Origin: AG41 sp036522815 | GTDB taxonomy: Bacteria; Gemmatimonadota; Gemmatimonadetes; Gemmatimonadales; GWC2-71-9 | DNA: 15,161 nt | Direction of reading: 5' to 3' | Assembly (NCBI GenBank): GCA_036522815.1 | Contig: DATDFC010000236.1 | Span: 1 to 15,161 of the forward strand | Shown: positions 1-8,910 of the stretch, piece by piece | Layout of the letters: every line of letters begins with the position of its first letter | Position numbering within the stretch: position 1 is the stretch's first letter | Made by a program: the position numbers and the translations under genes | The notes under the pieces: model-generated | Seen by the model: only the letters and a program-made list of their open reading frames with translations | Told to the model about the DNA's origin: nothing | Database searches by the model: none

Positions 1-126
1 TGACGAAGGTTGGTGGAGGTTGTCGAGGTTGAGAAGGAGATGCAGCGCGTCGGCATCGATGATCGTCGGGATCGGTCGGCGACTCAGCACGTCAGCCACC
101 AAAGCGGCGCGCGGCTCCGTCCTCCC
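1..126 (-). pseudogene. nnrD: Fragment of ADP/ATP-dependent NAD(P)H-hydrate dehydratase (NnrD/YjeF C-terminal type), open at window edge
   Basis: Read on the minus strand from about 126 down to 1, one open frame gives ...AALVADVLSRRPIPTI followed by IDADALHLL. This matches the NnrD region where a helix leads into the strand ending in the conserved D-A-D-A-L motif, near the substrate site of this ribokinase-fold NAD(P)HX repair enzyme. The frame is open at position 1, so the C-terminal half (with the usual TPHPGE motif) would lie to the left of the window. Going upstream, the expected GPGLG motif that should directly precede this stretch is missing, and resemblance stops at about 120-130, where the plus-strand TPR frame takes over. 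The N-terminal half is therefore absent. The motif match is read by eye over roughly 40 residues. Chance antisense similarity cannot be fully excluded. Confidence 0.5.
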
Positions 127-1254
127 CCGCCGCGAGACTTCGTGGTGGAGCACGAATCGGAAGCCCGGGTCGCGGACGCCGTGCCGACCAAGTCCGCTCC
201 GCCAGCCGGTGAGATCGAGACGTACGACGGCACGCTCGATTTCAACACGGTGGCGCACGACGCCGCCAAGGCTGAAGGGCTCGAGGTGCAGGAAGAGGTG
301 GAGCTCAAACCGCAGGACCTGGTGGTCGAAGGGCTGGCGCACACGCAGTACGAGAGCGTGCAGGCGCCGCCGCCCGGAGTCCCCGAGCCCGAGGACGAGC
401 TGCCGACCATCGACCTGCCGTTGATCATGCCCGATGATGTCCGGGGAGCGGCGCCCCCCGCCGCCGCAGCCCAGCGGGCGCCCGCTGCTCCGGAGGGCGC
501 CGCTCCGCCCACGCCGGCGGCCGTGACGCTGTCCGACGACGACGGCGCGGCCGACACGGCGGCGCTGTCGCGCGCCGAGCCGGTCGTCACGGAAACCATG
601 GCGGAGCTGTATTTGCGACAAGGACACCGGGACGAGGCGCTGCGCGTCTATCAGGCGTTGCTCGCCCAGCGACCTGGGGACCCGCGGCTGCGGGCGCGCG
701 TCGCCGGCCTGGCGTCGAGCGACTCGCGAGCGGGCGGCGCGGAGACGGGGGAGTCGGTACCGACCTTCTTGCGGAGAATCCTGGCGGCCCGGCTGCCGGC
801 TCCGGGCCCGACCGCACTGCCCGATCCGGAGCCGTTGCCCGACCTCGAGTCACTCGGTTCGCCGCTCGACGGTGCGTTCGCCATCGCGCCGCCCGAGCCC
901 GAGGCGGCGCCCGAAATCGTGGCGCCCGGCGAGGCCAGCCGGCCCGCCGCTGACAGCATCACGCTCGACGCGGTGTTCGGCGAGGAGGCCCCGCGGACCC
1001 CGGCTGCGGGAGACGCCAGCGCGCGACGGCCCGAGGAGCCGGCACCCGCGACTCCACCCCCGCCCGGCGGGTTTTCGTTCGACCAGTTCTTCAGCCCGCC
1101 GCCCGCTCCGGCGGCCGGCACCCCTCCGTCAGCCGAAGCGGGCGCGGCGCCTGCCGGTCCGGCCCGCGGCTCCGGGTCGAGGGGCCGGCCCCCGATGGAG
1201 GACGAGGGCGACCTCGATCAGTTCCAGGCCTGGCTCAGGGGCCTCAAGTCCTAG
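10..1254 (+). CDS. TPR-repeat protein with long Ala/Pro-rich low-complexity regions; N-terminal part probably missing
   Basis: The frame can start at a TTG at position 10, directly after an in-frame TGA at 1-3, and runs 414 codons. One clear tetratricopeptide repeat lies at about residues 194-233 (TETMAELYLRQGHRDEALRV, then YQALLAQRPGDPRL), a protein-interaction motif. The rest is acidic and Ala/Pro-rich. Short conserved-looking blocks occur near the C-terminus: SITLDAVFGE (316-325), GFSFDQFF (354-361) and a terminal DLDQFQAWLRGLK. The first ~40 residues are unlike the rest: Arg/His-rich, with less GC at third positions, and they overlap an NnrD-like frame on the other strand. I infer the genuine gene starts earlier and was cut here, so the TTG start is doubtful. 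There is no signal peptide or membrane segment. The stop overlaps the aroQ GTG (TAGTG). Specific function unknown. Confidence 0.7.
   Translation: MVEVVEVEKEMQRVGIDDRRDRSATQHVSHQSGARLRPPPPRDFVVEHESEARVADAVPTKSAPPAGEIETYDGTLDFNTVAHDAAKAEGLEVQEEVELKPQDLVVEGLAHTQYESVQAPPPGVPEPEDELPTIDLPLIMPDDVRGAAPPAAAAQRAPAAPEGAAPPTPAAVTLSDDDGAADTAALSRAEPVVTETMAELYLRQGHRDEALRVYQALLAQRPGDPRLRARVAGLASSDSRAGGAETGESVPTFLRRILAARLPAPGPTALPDPEPLPDLESLGSPLDGAFAIAPPEPEAAPEIVAPGEASRPAADSITLDAVFGEEAPRTPAAGDASARRPEEPAPATPPPPGGFSFDQFFSPPPAPAAGTPPSAEAGAAPAGPARGSGSRGRPPMEDEGDLDQFQAWLRGLKS
445..506 (+). repeat. Palindromic element, copy 1, in frame inside the TPR-protein gene
   Basis: The left arm GGAGCGGCGCCCCCCG (445-460) pairs with 491-506 at 15 of 16 positions. 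Inside the loop is a perfect 16-bp palindrome, CAGCGGGCGCCCGCTG (472-487). A 51-nt core, 451-501, is about 90% identical (46 of 51) and equal in length to a core inside accB (2984-3034). Both copies are read in the same phase, giving the shared peptide AAQRAPAAP flanked by PP and GA. Nothing in the window indicates how it moves. Confidence 0.7.
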
Positions 1255-1700
1255 TGCACATCGCCGTGCTGAACGGCCCCAACCTGAATCTGCTGGGCGA
1301 GCGCGAGCCGGAGTTGTACGGGCGGACGACGCTGGCGGAGATCGAGGCGCGCACGCGCGAGCGGGCGCGCGCGCTCGGGATCGACGTGTCCTGGACCCAA
1401 ACGAATCACGAGGGCGAGCTGGTCGACGCGATCCAGGGGCTGAAGGGCAAGGCGGACGGGCTGGTCATCAATGCCGCGGCGTACACGCACACGAGTCTCG
1501 CGGTACGCGACGCCCTGCTCGCGGTCCGCCTGCCGTTCGTCGAAGTGCACCTGTCGAACCTGTTCGCCCGCGAGCCCGAGCGACGGCGCTCGATGCTCGC
1601 GGATGCCGCGGTGGGCATGGTGACGGGGTTTGGCGCCGAGAGCTATCGGCTGGGACTCGAGGGCCTGGTCGGCTATCTCCAGGCCCGCCATGGCGCCTGA
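1254..1700 (+). CDS. aroQ: Type II 3-dehydroquinate dehydratase
   Basis: Third step of the shikimate pathway: reversible anti-elimination of water from 3-dehydroquinate, giving 3-dehydroshikimate, in a cytosolic dodecameric enzyme. At 148 residues it has the usual family size. Visible motifs are LNGPNLNLLGERE (6-18) with Arg17 and catalytic Tyr22 in ELYG, QTNHEGELVDAIQ (49-61), INAAAYTHTS (72-81) and VEVHLSNLFAREPER (96-110) with catalytic His99. All expected active-site residues are present. The start is GTG at 1254, overlapping the previous stop by one base; the protein then opens with the canonical beta-strand, so no other start is needed. It overlaps the next gene by 11 nt, implying translational coupling in the aroQ - M24 peptidase - accB/accC cluster. 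Confidence 0.97.
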   Translation: MHIAVLNGPNLNLLGEREPELYGRTTLAEIEARTRERARALGIDVSWTQTNHEGELVDAIQGLKGKADGLVINAAAYTHTSLAVRDALLAVRLPFVEVHLSNLFAREPERRRSMLADAAVGMVTGFGAESYRLGLEGLVGYLQARHGA

Positions 1701-2790
1701 CCGCCGGCGCTCGCGGCAGGAGGCGCTCGTCCGGGCGCTCGACGCCGAAGGACTGGACGGGCTGCTCGTCGCGTCGCGCGCCAACATCCGCTACCTCACC
1801 GGGTTCTCCGGCTCGGCGGCCCTCATGGCCGTGACGCGCGGCGACGTGCTGCTCGTGACCGATTTTCGCTACGACGAGCAGGCCCGCGCCGAGGCGGGAA
1901 CGGTGGCGCGCGTCGAGGTCGAGGGCACGAGCGTGTGGGACCGCTTCTTCCGGGAGCTCGCGACGCTCGGGCCCCTCACGGAGATCGGGTACGAGGCGCA
2001 CGCCCTCACGGTGCACGACGCCCGCCGCTTCGCCGAGGCGGGCAAGCCGTGGCGCTGGAGGCCGGTCACCGAGCTGGTGGAACGGCTGCGCGCGGCGAAG
2101 GACGAGGGCGAGGTCGCGGCGATTCGCGGGGCGGCCCTGCTCGCCGGTGAGGCCCTGCGCCGCACCCTGGGGCAGGTGCGTCCCGGCATGACCGAGCTGG
2201 CGATCGCCGGTCTGCTCGAAGGGGCGCTGCGCCAGCTGGGGAGTGAGGGGCATCCCTTTCCGACCATCGTGGCCTCGGGGCCACGCAGCGCGCTGCCGCA
2301 CGCGCGCTCGAGCAGGCGCGTCGTGGCGATCGGCGAGTGGCTGCTGTTGGACTTCGGGGCCCAAGTCGACGGGTATTGCGCCGACATCACGCGCACCGTG
2401 GTCGTGGGCGCCCGCGCCAGCGAGCGGCAGCGCGCGCTGTACGGCGTGGTGTACGACGCGCAGCGGCGGGCGCGCGGCGGCGTGCGCGCGGGGATGAGCG
2501 GGCGGGACGCCGACGCGCTGGCCCGGGAGCCGATCGCGGCGCGCGGTCTGGGAGAGGCGTTCGGGCACTCGCTCGGCCACGGGCTGGGGCTCGAGGTGCA
2601 CGAGGCGCCCCGCCTGTCCAAGACCAACGTCGAGCCGCTGCCCGGCGGCGCGGTGGTCACGGTGGAGCCCGGCGTATACCTGGCGGGCGAGGGCGGCGTG
2701 CGCATCGAGGACGATGTGCACCTCCCGTCGGACGGCGGCACGGCGGAGCTGTTGTCGGACGGGCTGACGGACCTCGTGGAGGTCGTGTAG
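1690..2790 (+). CDS. pepQ: M24-family Xaa-Pro dipeptidase / aminopeptidase (PepQ/PepP type)
   Basis: A cytosolic metallopeptidase that cleaves Xaa-Pro bonds at the N-terminus of peptides. The start chosen is ATG 1690 (MAPDRRRSRQEAL), giving 366 residues. An upstream in-frame start at 1630 would lie deep inside aroQ and add residues outside the family's N-terminus. Residues 1-130 form the creatinase N-terminal domain (IRYLTGFSGSAAL). The C-terminal pita-bread domain carries the five dinuclear-metal ligands: Asp221 (LLLDFGAQVDGY), Asp232 (CADITRT), His297 (GHSLGHGLGLEVHE), Glu326 (VTVEPGVYL) and Glu340 (GVRIEDDV). All are intact, so the enzyme should be active. In Bacillus and many other bacteria this gene sits between aroQ and efp-accB-accC; efp is absent here. 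The choice between dipeptidase and aminopeptidase cannot be made from sequence alone. Confidence 0.92.
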   Translation: MAPDRRRSRQEALVRALDAEGLDGLLVASRANIRYLTGFSGSAALMAVTRGDVLLVTDFRYDEQARAEAGTVARVEVEGTSVWDRFFRELATLGPLTEIGYEAHALTVHDARRFAEAGKPWRWRPVTELVERLRAAKDEGEVAAIRGAALLAGEALRRTLGQVRPGMTELAIAGLLEGALRQLGSEGHPFPTIVASGPRSALPHARSSRRVVAIGEWLLLDFGAQVDGYCADITRTVVVGARASERQRALYGVVYDAQRRARGGVRAGMSGRDADALAREPIAARGLGEAFGHSLGHGLGLEVHEAPRLSKTNVEPLPGGAVVTVEPGVYLAGEGGVRIEDDVHLPSDGGTAELLSDGLTDLVEVV

Positions 2791-2800
2791 CTTTGGACCC

Positions 2801-3298
2801 ATGAACCTCGACATCATCGCCCAGCTGGTGCAGATCCTGAAGGATGCGCCCGAGCTGGGAGCGATCGAGGTCCGCCGGGGTTTGTTCGGGTCCTGGTCGG
2901 TGGTGCGGCTGACCAAGGCCGGCCACCAGACGAACGCCGGCGGTCAGCACCTAGTGGTGGCGCAGGGGCCCGTCGCGGAGCCGGCGCCCCCCACCGCAGC
3001 CGCCCAGCGGGCGCCGGCTGCTCCGGGGGGCGCCGGCTCCGCTCCGCCGTCGCAGCTGCTCGAGATCAAGTCGCCCATGGTGGGGACGTTTTACTCCGCT
3101 CCGGAGCCGGGCGCCGAGCCCTATGTCAAGGCGGGCAGTCGCGTGGCGCCGCGGCAGGTGGTGTGCATCATCGAGGCGATGAAGATCATGAACGAGATCG
3201 AGTCCGAGGTGGCGGGCGTGGTCCGGGAGGTGCTGGTGGAGAACTCCCAGCCCGTCGAGTTCGGACAGACCCTTTTCCGAGTCGACCCCCATGCCTGA
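2801..3298 (+). CDS. accB: Biotin carboxyl carrier protein of acetyl-CoA carboxylase
   Basis: Carries the biotin that AccC carboxylates and the carboxyltransferase (AccA/AccD) uses to make malonyl-CoA, the first committed step of fatty-acid synthesis. It has 165 residues, close to the family norm. The N-terminal helix (MNLDIIAQLVQILKDAPELG) is typical. A flexible Ala/Pro linker (about 58-85) follows. The biotinyl domain starts at LLEIKSPMVGTFY, with a thumb segment (PEPGAEPYVKAG, 101-112) and the biotinylation site EAMKIM with Lys128. The linker contains a palindromic element (2975-3042). The start lies 10 nt after the peptidase stop. No good Shine-Dalgarno sequence is next to the ATG; GGAGG at 2778-2782 is about 18 nt away, so coupling to upstream translation is likely. 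The 3' end overlaps the pilT-type gene by 8 nt. Confidence 0.96.
   Translation: MNLDIIAQLVQILKDAPELGAIEVRRGLFGSWSVVRLTKAGHQTNAGGQHLVVAQGPVAEPAPPTAAAQRAPAAPGGAGSAPPSQLLEIKSPMVGTFYSAPEPGAEPYVKAGSRVAPRQVVCIIEAMKIMNEIESEVAGVVREVLVENSQPVEFGQTLFRVDPHA
2975..3042 (+). repeat. Palindromic element, copy 2, in frame inside the accB linker
   Basis: A perfect 18-bp inverted repeat, GCGGAGCCGGCGCCCCCC (2975-2992), faces its complement at 3025-3042, with a 32-nt spacer. The spacer has a nested stem, GCAGCCG facing CGGCTGC. The core 2984-3034 matches copy 1 in the TPR gene (451-501) with no gap and 5 differences. Both copies lie in phase 1 of their gene and encode PP-(A/T)-AAAQRAPAAP-(E/G)-GA. Such an element in two unrelated proteins resembles the protein-coding palindromic elements described in Rickettsia (RPE) in behaviour, though not in sequence. 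Confidence 0.75.
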
Positions 3299-4457
3299 AG
3301 CTCCCCACAGCGGCCAACCGACCTTCAACTTCAAGGCGGCCATCACGCTCATGGTCCAGCGCAACGCGTCGGACCTGCTCTTGAAAGTGGGCCGGCCGGC
3401 GACGATCCGGGTGAATGGCGAGCTGCTGGCGCTGGAGAGCGCACCGCTCAAGCCCGAGGAGCTGAAGTCGCTGGCCGAGCAGATCATGACGCCGCGTCAG
3501 GTGAAGGAATTTGCCGAGCACAAGGAGGCCGACTTCGCGATCGGCGTGCCGGGGGTAGGTCGCTTCCGGACCAACGTATACCAGCAGCGCGGCACCGTGG
3601 CGTTCGCGTTCCGGGCGATTCCGTATGAAGTCAAAACCATCCGTGACCTGAACCTGCCGCCCGTGCTCGAGGAGATCGGGCTGCGGCCGCGCGGCCTGGT
3701 GCTGGTGACGGGCGTGACGGGGTCGGGGAAGTCGACGGCGCTGGCGGCGATGATCAACCACATCAACACCAACCGGCGCGTCAACATCATCACGATCGAG
3801 GATCCGATCGAGTTCCTGCACCGCGACAATCTGGCCAACATCTCGCAGCGCGAGGTGGGGAACGACACGCTGTCGTTCAACGCGGCGCTGCGTCACGTGC
3901 TGCGCCAGGCGCCCGACGTGATCCTGATCGGCGAGATCCGCGACATGGAGACGCTCGACACGGCGCTCAAGGCGGCCGACACCGGGCACCTGGTGTTTTC
4001 GACGCTCCACACGACCGACGCCACGCAGACGATCAATCGCGTGATCTCGTTCTTTCCTCCGCACCAGCACGACGAGGTGCGGCACCTGCTGTCGACGGCG
4101 CTGCAGGCGATCGTGTCGCTGCGGCTGGTGCCGCGCAAAGACGGCAAGGGCCGCGTGCCGGCGTCGGAGGTGCTGATCAACACCGCGGCGGTGCAGGAGA
4201 ACATGCGCGACCTGACCAAGTCACTGTCCATTCCGGACCTGATCGCGCAGGGCTCCGTGCAGTACGGCATGCAGAGCTTCGACCAGTCGCTGTTCCACTG
4301 GTACCAGCAGGGGATGGTGAGCTACGAGAGCGCGATCTTCTACGCCACGAACCCGAGCGAGTTCGCGCTGAAGGTATCGGGGGTCGATTCCGGGGAGAGC
4401 CAGTCGTTTGGCGGGACCACGGCCGCGGCGGGCTTGCGCGGCGACATCACGCCCTGA
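3291..4457 (+). CDS. pilT: Type IV pilus retraction ATPase, PilT/PilU family
   Basis: A hexameric cytoplasmic ATPase of the secretion-ATPase superfamily that powers depolymerisation and retraction of type IV pili (twitching, surface sensing, DNA uptake). Visible in its 388 residues: the N-terminal PAS-like domain (ASDLLLKVGRPATIRVNGEL), Walker A GVTGSGKST (141-149), Asp box TIEDPIEF (168-175), Walker B ILIGEIRD (211-218) and His box TGHLVFSTLHT (231-241). The C-terminal region reads GMQSFDQSLFHWYQQGMVSY and lacks the AIRNLIR motif of classical PilT, so it leans toward PilU or an accessory PilT paralogue. The start ATG 3291 overlaps accB by 8 nt, and its stop overlaps accC (TGATG). It is a pilus gene within the acetyl-CoA carboxylase pair; no other pilus gene is in the window. 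Confidence 0.93.
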   Translation: MPEAPHSGQPTFNFKAAITLMVQRNASDLLLKVGRPATIRVNGELLALESAPLKPEELKSLAEQIMTPRQVKEFAEHKEADFAIGVPGVGRFRTNVYQQRGTVAFAFRAIPYEVKTIRDLNLPPVLEEIGLRPRGLVLVTGVTGSGKSTALAAMINHINTNRRVNIITIEDPIEFLHRDNLANISQREVGNDTLSFNAALRHVLRQAPDVILIGEIRDMETLDTALKAADTGHLVFSTLHTTDATQTINRVISFFPPHQHDEVRHLLSTALQAIVSLRLVPRKDGKGRVPASEVLINTAAVQENMRDLTKSLSIPDLIAQGSVQYGMQSFDQSLFHWYQQGMVSYESAIFYATNPSEFALKVSGVDSGESQSFGGTTAAAGLRGDITP

Positions 4458-5815
4458 TGTTCAAGAAGGTGCTGATTGCCAACCGCGGGGAGATCGCCCT
4501 GCGGGTGATCCGTGCGTGCAAGGAGCTGGATATCCATACGGTCGCCGTCTACTCGGAGGCGGATCGCGACAGCCTGCACACGCGCTTCGCCGACGACGAT
4601 GTGTGCATCGGGCGCGCGCCGGCGCGCGACAGCTATCTGAACATTCCGCGCATCATCGCCGCGGCCGAGATCACGGGGGCGGACGCCCTGCACCCCGGCT
4701 ACGGCTTTCTCGCCGAGAACGCCGAATTCGCCGACATCGTGCGCACGTCGAACATCACGTTCGTCGGACCGACCGGGGATCAGATCCGCCAGATGGGGGA
4801 CAAGGCCGCGGCCCGCAAGCTCGCCCAAAAGCTCAAGGTGCCCACCGTGCCGGGCTCGCCCGGCGCGGTGGAGGACGCCGACGCGGGGCTCAAGCTGGCC
4901 GAGAAGATCGGTTTTCCGGTGATCATCAAGGCGGCGGCGGGTGGGGGCGGGAAGGGGATGCGGGTGGCGCAGGACGGGGAGCAATTCCCGCAGGCGTTTT
5001 CGCTCGCGAAGCAGGAAGCCCTGGCCGCCTTCGGCTCGGACGAGGTGTACCTCGAGAAATACCTCGCCCGGCCGCGCCACATCGAGATCCAGATCATGGG
5101 CGATACGCACGGGCGGATCATGCACTTGTGCGAGCGGGACTGCTCGGTGCAGCGGCGCCACCAGAAGCTCGTGGAGGAGGCGCCCAGCCCCGTCGTGGAC
5201 GCCACGCTGCGTCAGGACATCGGCGACTCGGCGGTGCGGCTCGCCGAGGCAATCGGCTACGTGGGAGCGGGGACGATCGAGTTCCTGCTCGACGAGGACG
5301 GCTCGTTCTACTTCATGGAGATGAACACGCGGATCCAGGTGGAGCACCCGGTCACCGAGATGTGCACCAATTTCGATCTCGTCAAGGAGCAGATCCGCGT
5401 GGCCGCGGGGGAGCCGCTGTCGTTCGTGATGAACGGCAACCGGCTGCGGGGGCACGCCATCGAGTGCCGCGTGAATGCGGAAGATCCGGCCCGCAATTTT
5501 CAGCCCAGTCCCGGGACGATCACCGCGTACCACCCGCCAGGCGGACCGGGCGTCCGCGTCGATACCCACATCTACGCGGGCTACACGGTACCGCCGTTCT
5601 ACGATTCCCTGCTCGCGAAGGTGATCGTCCACGGCAACAGCCGGGCGGAAGCCCTGGCCCGCATGCGCCAGGCGCTCGACTCGTTTATCATTGAAGGCGT
5701 GACCACGACCATTCCCTTCCTCAGTCGGGTCATGCGCCATCCCGACTTCGTCGCGGGCCGCGTGGACACCAAGTTTCTCGAGCGCGAGCCGCAGCTGCTT
5801 CAGCCACCCGCATGA
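4457..5815 (+). CDS. accC: Biotin carboxylase subunit of acetyl-CoA carboxylase
   Basis: ATP-dependent carboxylation of the biotin on AccB using bicarbonate. The 452 residues match the family size. The N-terminal biotin-carboxylase domain opens with FKKVLIANRGEIALRVIRAC and has HPGYGFLAENAEFA. The ATP-grasp domain has the glycine-rich loop KAAAGGGGKGMR, the ERDCSVQRRHQKLVEEAPSP segment and the metal/catalytic stretch FMEMNTRIQVEHPVTE (Glu, Asn, Arg and the VEHPVTE signature). The C-terminal domain includes GHAIECRVNAEDP and the FYDSLLAKVI motif. The start at 4457 shares one base with the previous stop. The stop overlaps the next start as ATGA. No biotinyl or carboxyltransferase domain is fused, so it is the free bacterial subunit partnered by AccB. 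Confidence 0.97.
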   Translation: MFKKVLIANRGEIALRVIRACKELDIHTVAVYSEADRDSLHTRFADDDVCIGRAPARDSYLNIPRIIAAAEITGADALHPGYGFLAENAEFADIVRTSNITFVGPTGDQIRQMGDKAAARKLAQKLKVPTVPGSPGAVEDADAGLKLAEKIGFPVIIKAAAGGGGKGMRVAQDGEQFPQAFSLAKQEALAAFGSDEVYLEKYLARPRHIEIQIMGDTHGRIMHLCERDCSVQRRHQKLVEEAPSPVVDATLRQDIGDSAVRLAEAIGYVGAGTIEFLLDEDGSFYFMEMNTRIQVEHPVTEMCTNFDLVKEQIRVAAGEPLSFVMNGNRLRGHAIECRVNAEDPARNFQPSPGTITAYHPPGGPGVRVDTHIYAGYTVPPFYDSLLAKVIVHGNSRAEALARMRQALDSFIIEGVTTTIPFLSRVMRHPDFVAGRVDTKFLEREPQLLQPPA

Positions 5816-6527
5816 AGATCGACGTCCACTTCACCCCGCTCGGCCTTGGCGCGGGGGATCTCGCCGGCCGGGGCGTGGTCGTCATCGACGTCCTGCGCGC
5901 GACGACCACCATCATCACGGCCCTGGCGAACGGCGCCAAGGCGGTGATCCCCGCCGCGACCTCCGAGGAGGCGGTCCGCCTCGCCTCGAACCTCGAGAAG
6001 GACGGGGTGCTCCTGGCCGGTGAGCGTCGCAGTGTGAAAATCGAAGGGTTCGCGCTGGGCAACTCGCCGCGGGAAATGGTCCCGGCGGCGGTGGCGGGCA
6101 AGACGATCGTGCTCGCCACTACGAATGGAACGCCCGCGCTGGTCGCCGCGCAGGGCGGGGAGCCCGTGCTGGTGGGCGCCCCCGTGAACTTCAAGGCCCT
6201 GGTCGCGCGCGCCCGCGCGCTGCTCGTCGAGCCGCGCGATCTGGTGATCATCTGCGCCGGCCGCGAGAAGCAGTTCGCCATCGAGGATGCCTACACGGCG
6301 GGCCGCGTGATCAAGGCCGCGAAGAAGGGTCTCCGCAAGCTGGCCCTGAACGACGCGGCCCGCGCGGCCCTCGCGCTCACGGACGAGCTGCCCGGCTGGG
6401 CCGAGGCGCTGGAGGGCTCCGAGGCGGCCCACCAGCTCGGCGACGTCGATCTGGCAGAGGACGTCGCCTTCGCCGCCAAGCCGGATCGGTTCGGCGTCGT
6501 CCCCACCTACGCGGACCGCCGCATCAC

Positions 6528-6531
<4 letters not shown>
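5812..6531 (+). CDS. comB: 2-phosphosulfolactate phosphatase family protein (ComB-like)
   Basis: In the archaeal coenzyme M pathway ComB is a Mg-dependent acid phosphatase that converts 2-phosphosulfolactate to sulfolactate. Family features are visible in the 239 residues: the opening MKIDVHFTP, VVIDVLRATTTIITAL (about 24-39), ERRSVKIEGFALGNSPREM with the GNSP motif, and ATTNGTPAL. The homologue family is widespread in bacteria that do not make coenzyme M, where the substrate is often unknown. No ComA, ComC or ComDE gene is in view, so the physiological reaction here is uncertain. The ATG overlaps accC by 4 nt, and the stop overlaps ftsK in the same ATGA fashion, so it is translated as part of the same operon. 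Confidence 0.88.
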
Positions 6532-8747
<2,216 letters not shown>

Positions 8748-8794
8748 GTCGATCCCTTTTGAAACCCACAAAACCAGCAAAACCCCCAAATGAC

Positions 8795-8821
8795 TTGCGT
8801 GGCCGGTCGTCGTGATATACT
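8795..8821 (+). promoter_or_regulatory. Sigma70-type promoter with extended -10
   Basis: TATACT at 8816-8821 is preceded by TG at 8813-8814, giving the extended -10 form TGnTATACT. A -35-like TTGCGT lies at 8795-8800 with a short 15-nt spacer (ACTTGC at 8793 would give 17). This is the most AT-rich spot between ftsK and the lipoprotein gene, and it sits upstream of the riboswitch. Transcription from about 8828 would give a leader of roughly 385 nt. Confidence 0.5.
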
Positions 8822-8870
8822 ATGGCGGCGGTGCGGTGGGGCTGGGCAGATGCGGGGACGCAACGAAAAT

Positions 8871-8887
8871 CGTGTCACGATGACACG
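8871..8887. promoter_or_regulatory. Perfect dyad CGTGTCA-CGA-TGACACG
   Basis: Seven-base perfect arms with a 3-nt centre lie between the predicted promoter and the riboswitch. It could be an operator for a dimeric regulator or a small hairpin in the leader RNA. Its position, about 45 nt after the predicted transcription start, fits either reading. No regulator gene is nearby. Confidence 0.4.
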
Positions 8888-8910
8888 GATCGCACCAGCG
8901 CAGTTCATCA

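Noticed and set aside
1630..1689. Longer start for the M24 peptidase
   Set aside because: It would lie 71 nt inside aroQ and add 20 residues outside the family's N-terminus; ATG 1690 fits better.
1468..2916. Long minus-strand open frames opposite the peptidase, pilT, accC, ftsK and asnB genes
   Set aside because: These are antisense shadows typical of high-GC genes; their translations are Arg/His-rich without recognisable domains, and the plus-strand genes are certain.
8748..8794. Intrinsic terminator after ftsK
   Set aside because: The stretch is A/C-rich with no stem of useful length and no T run after a stem.
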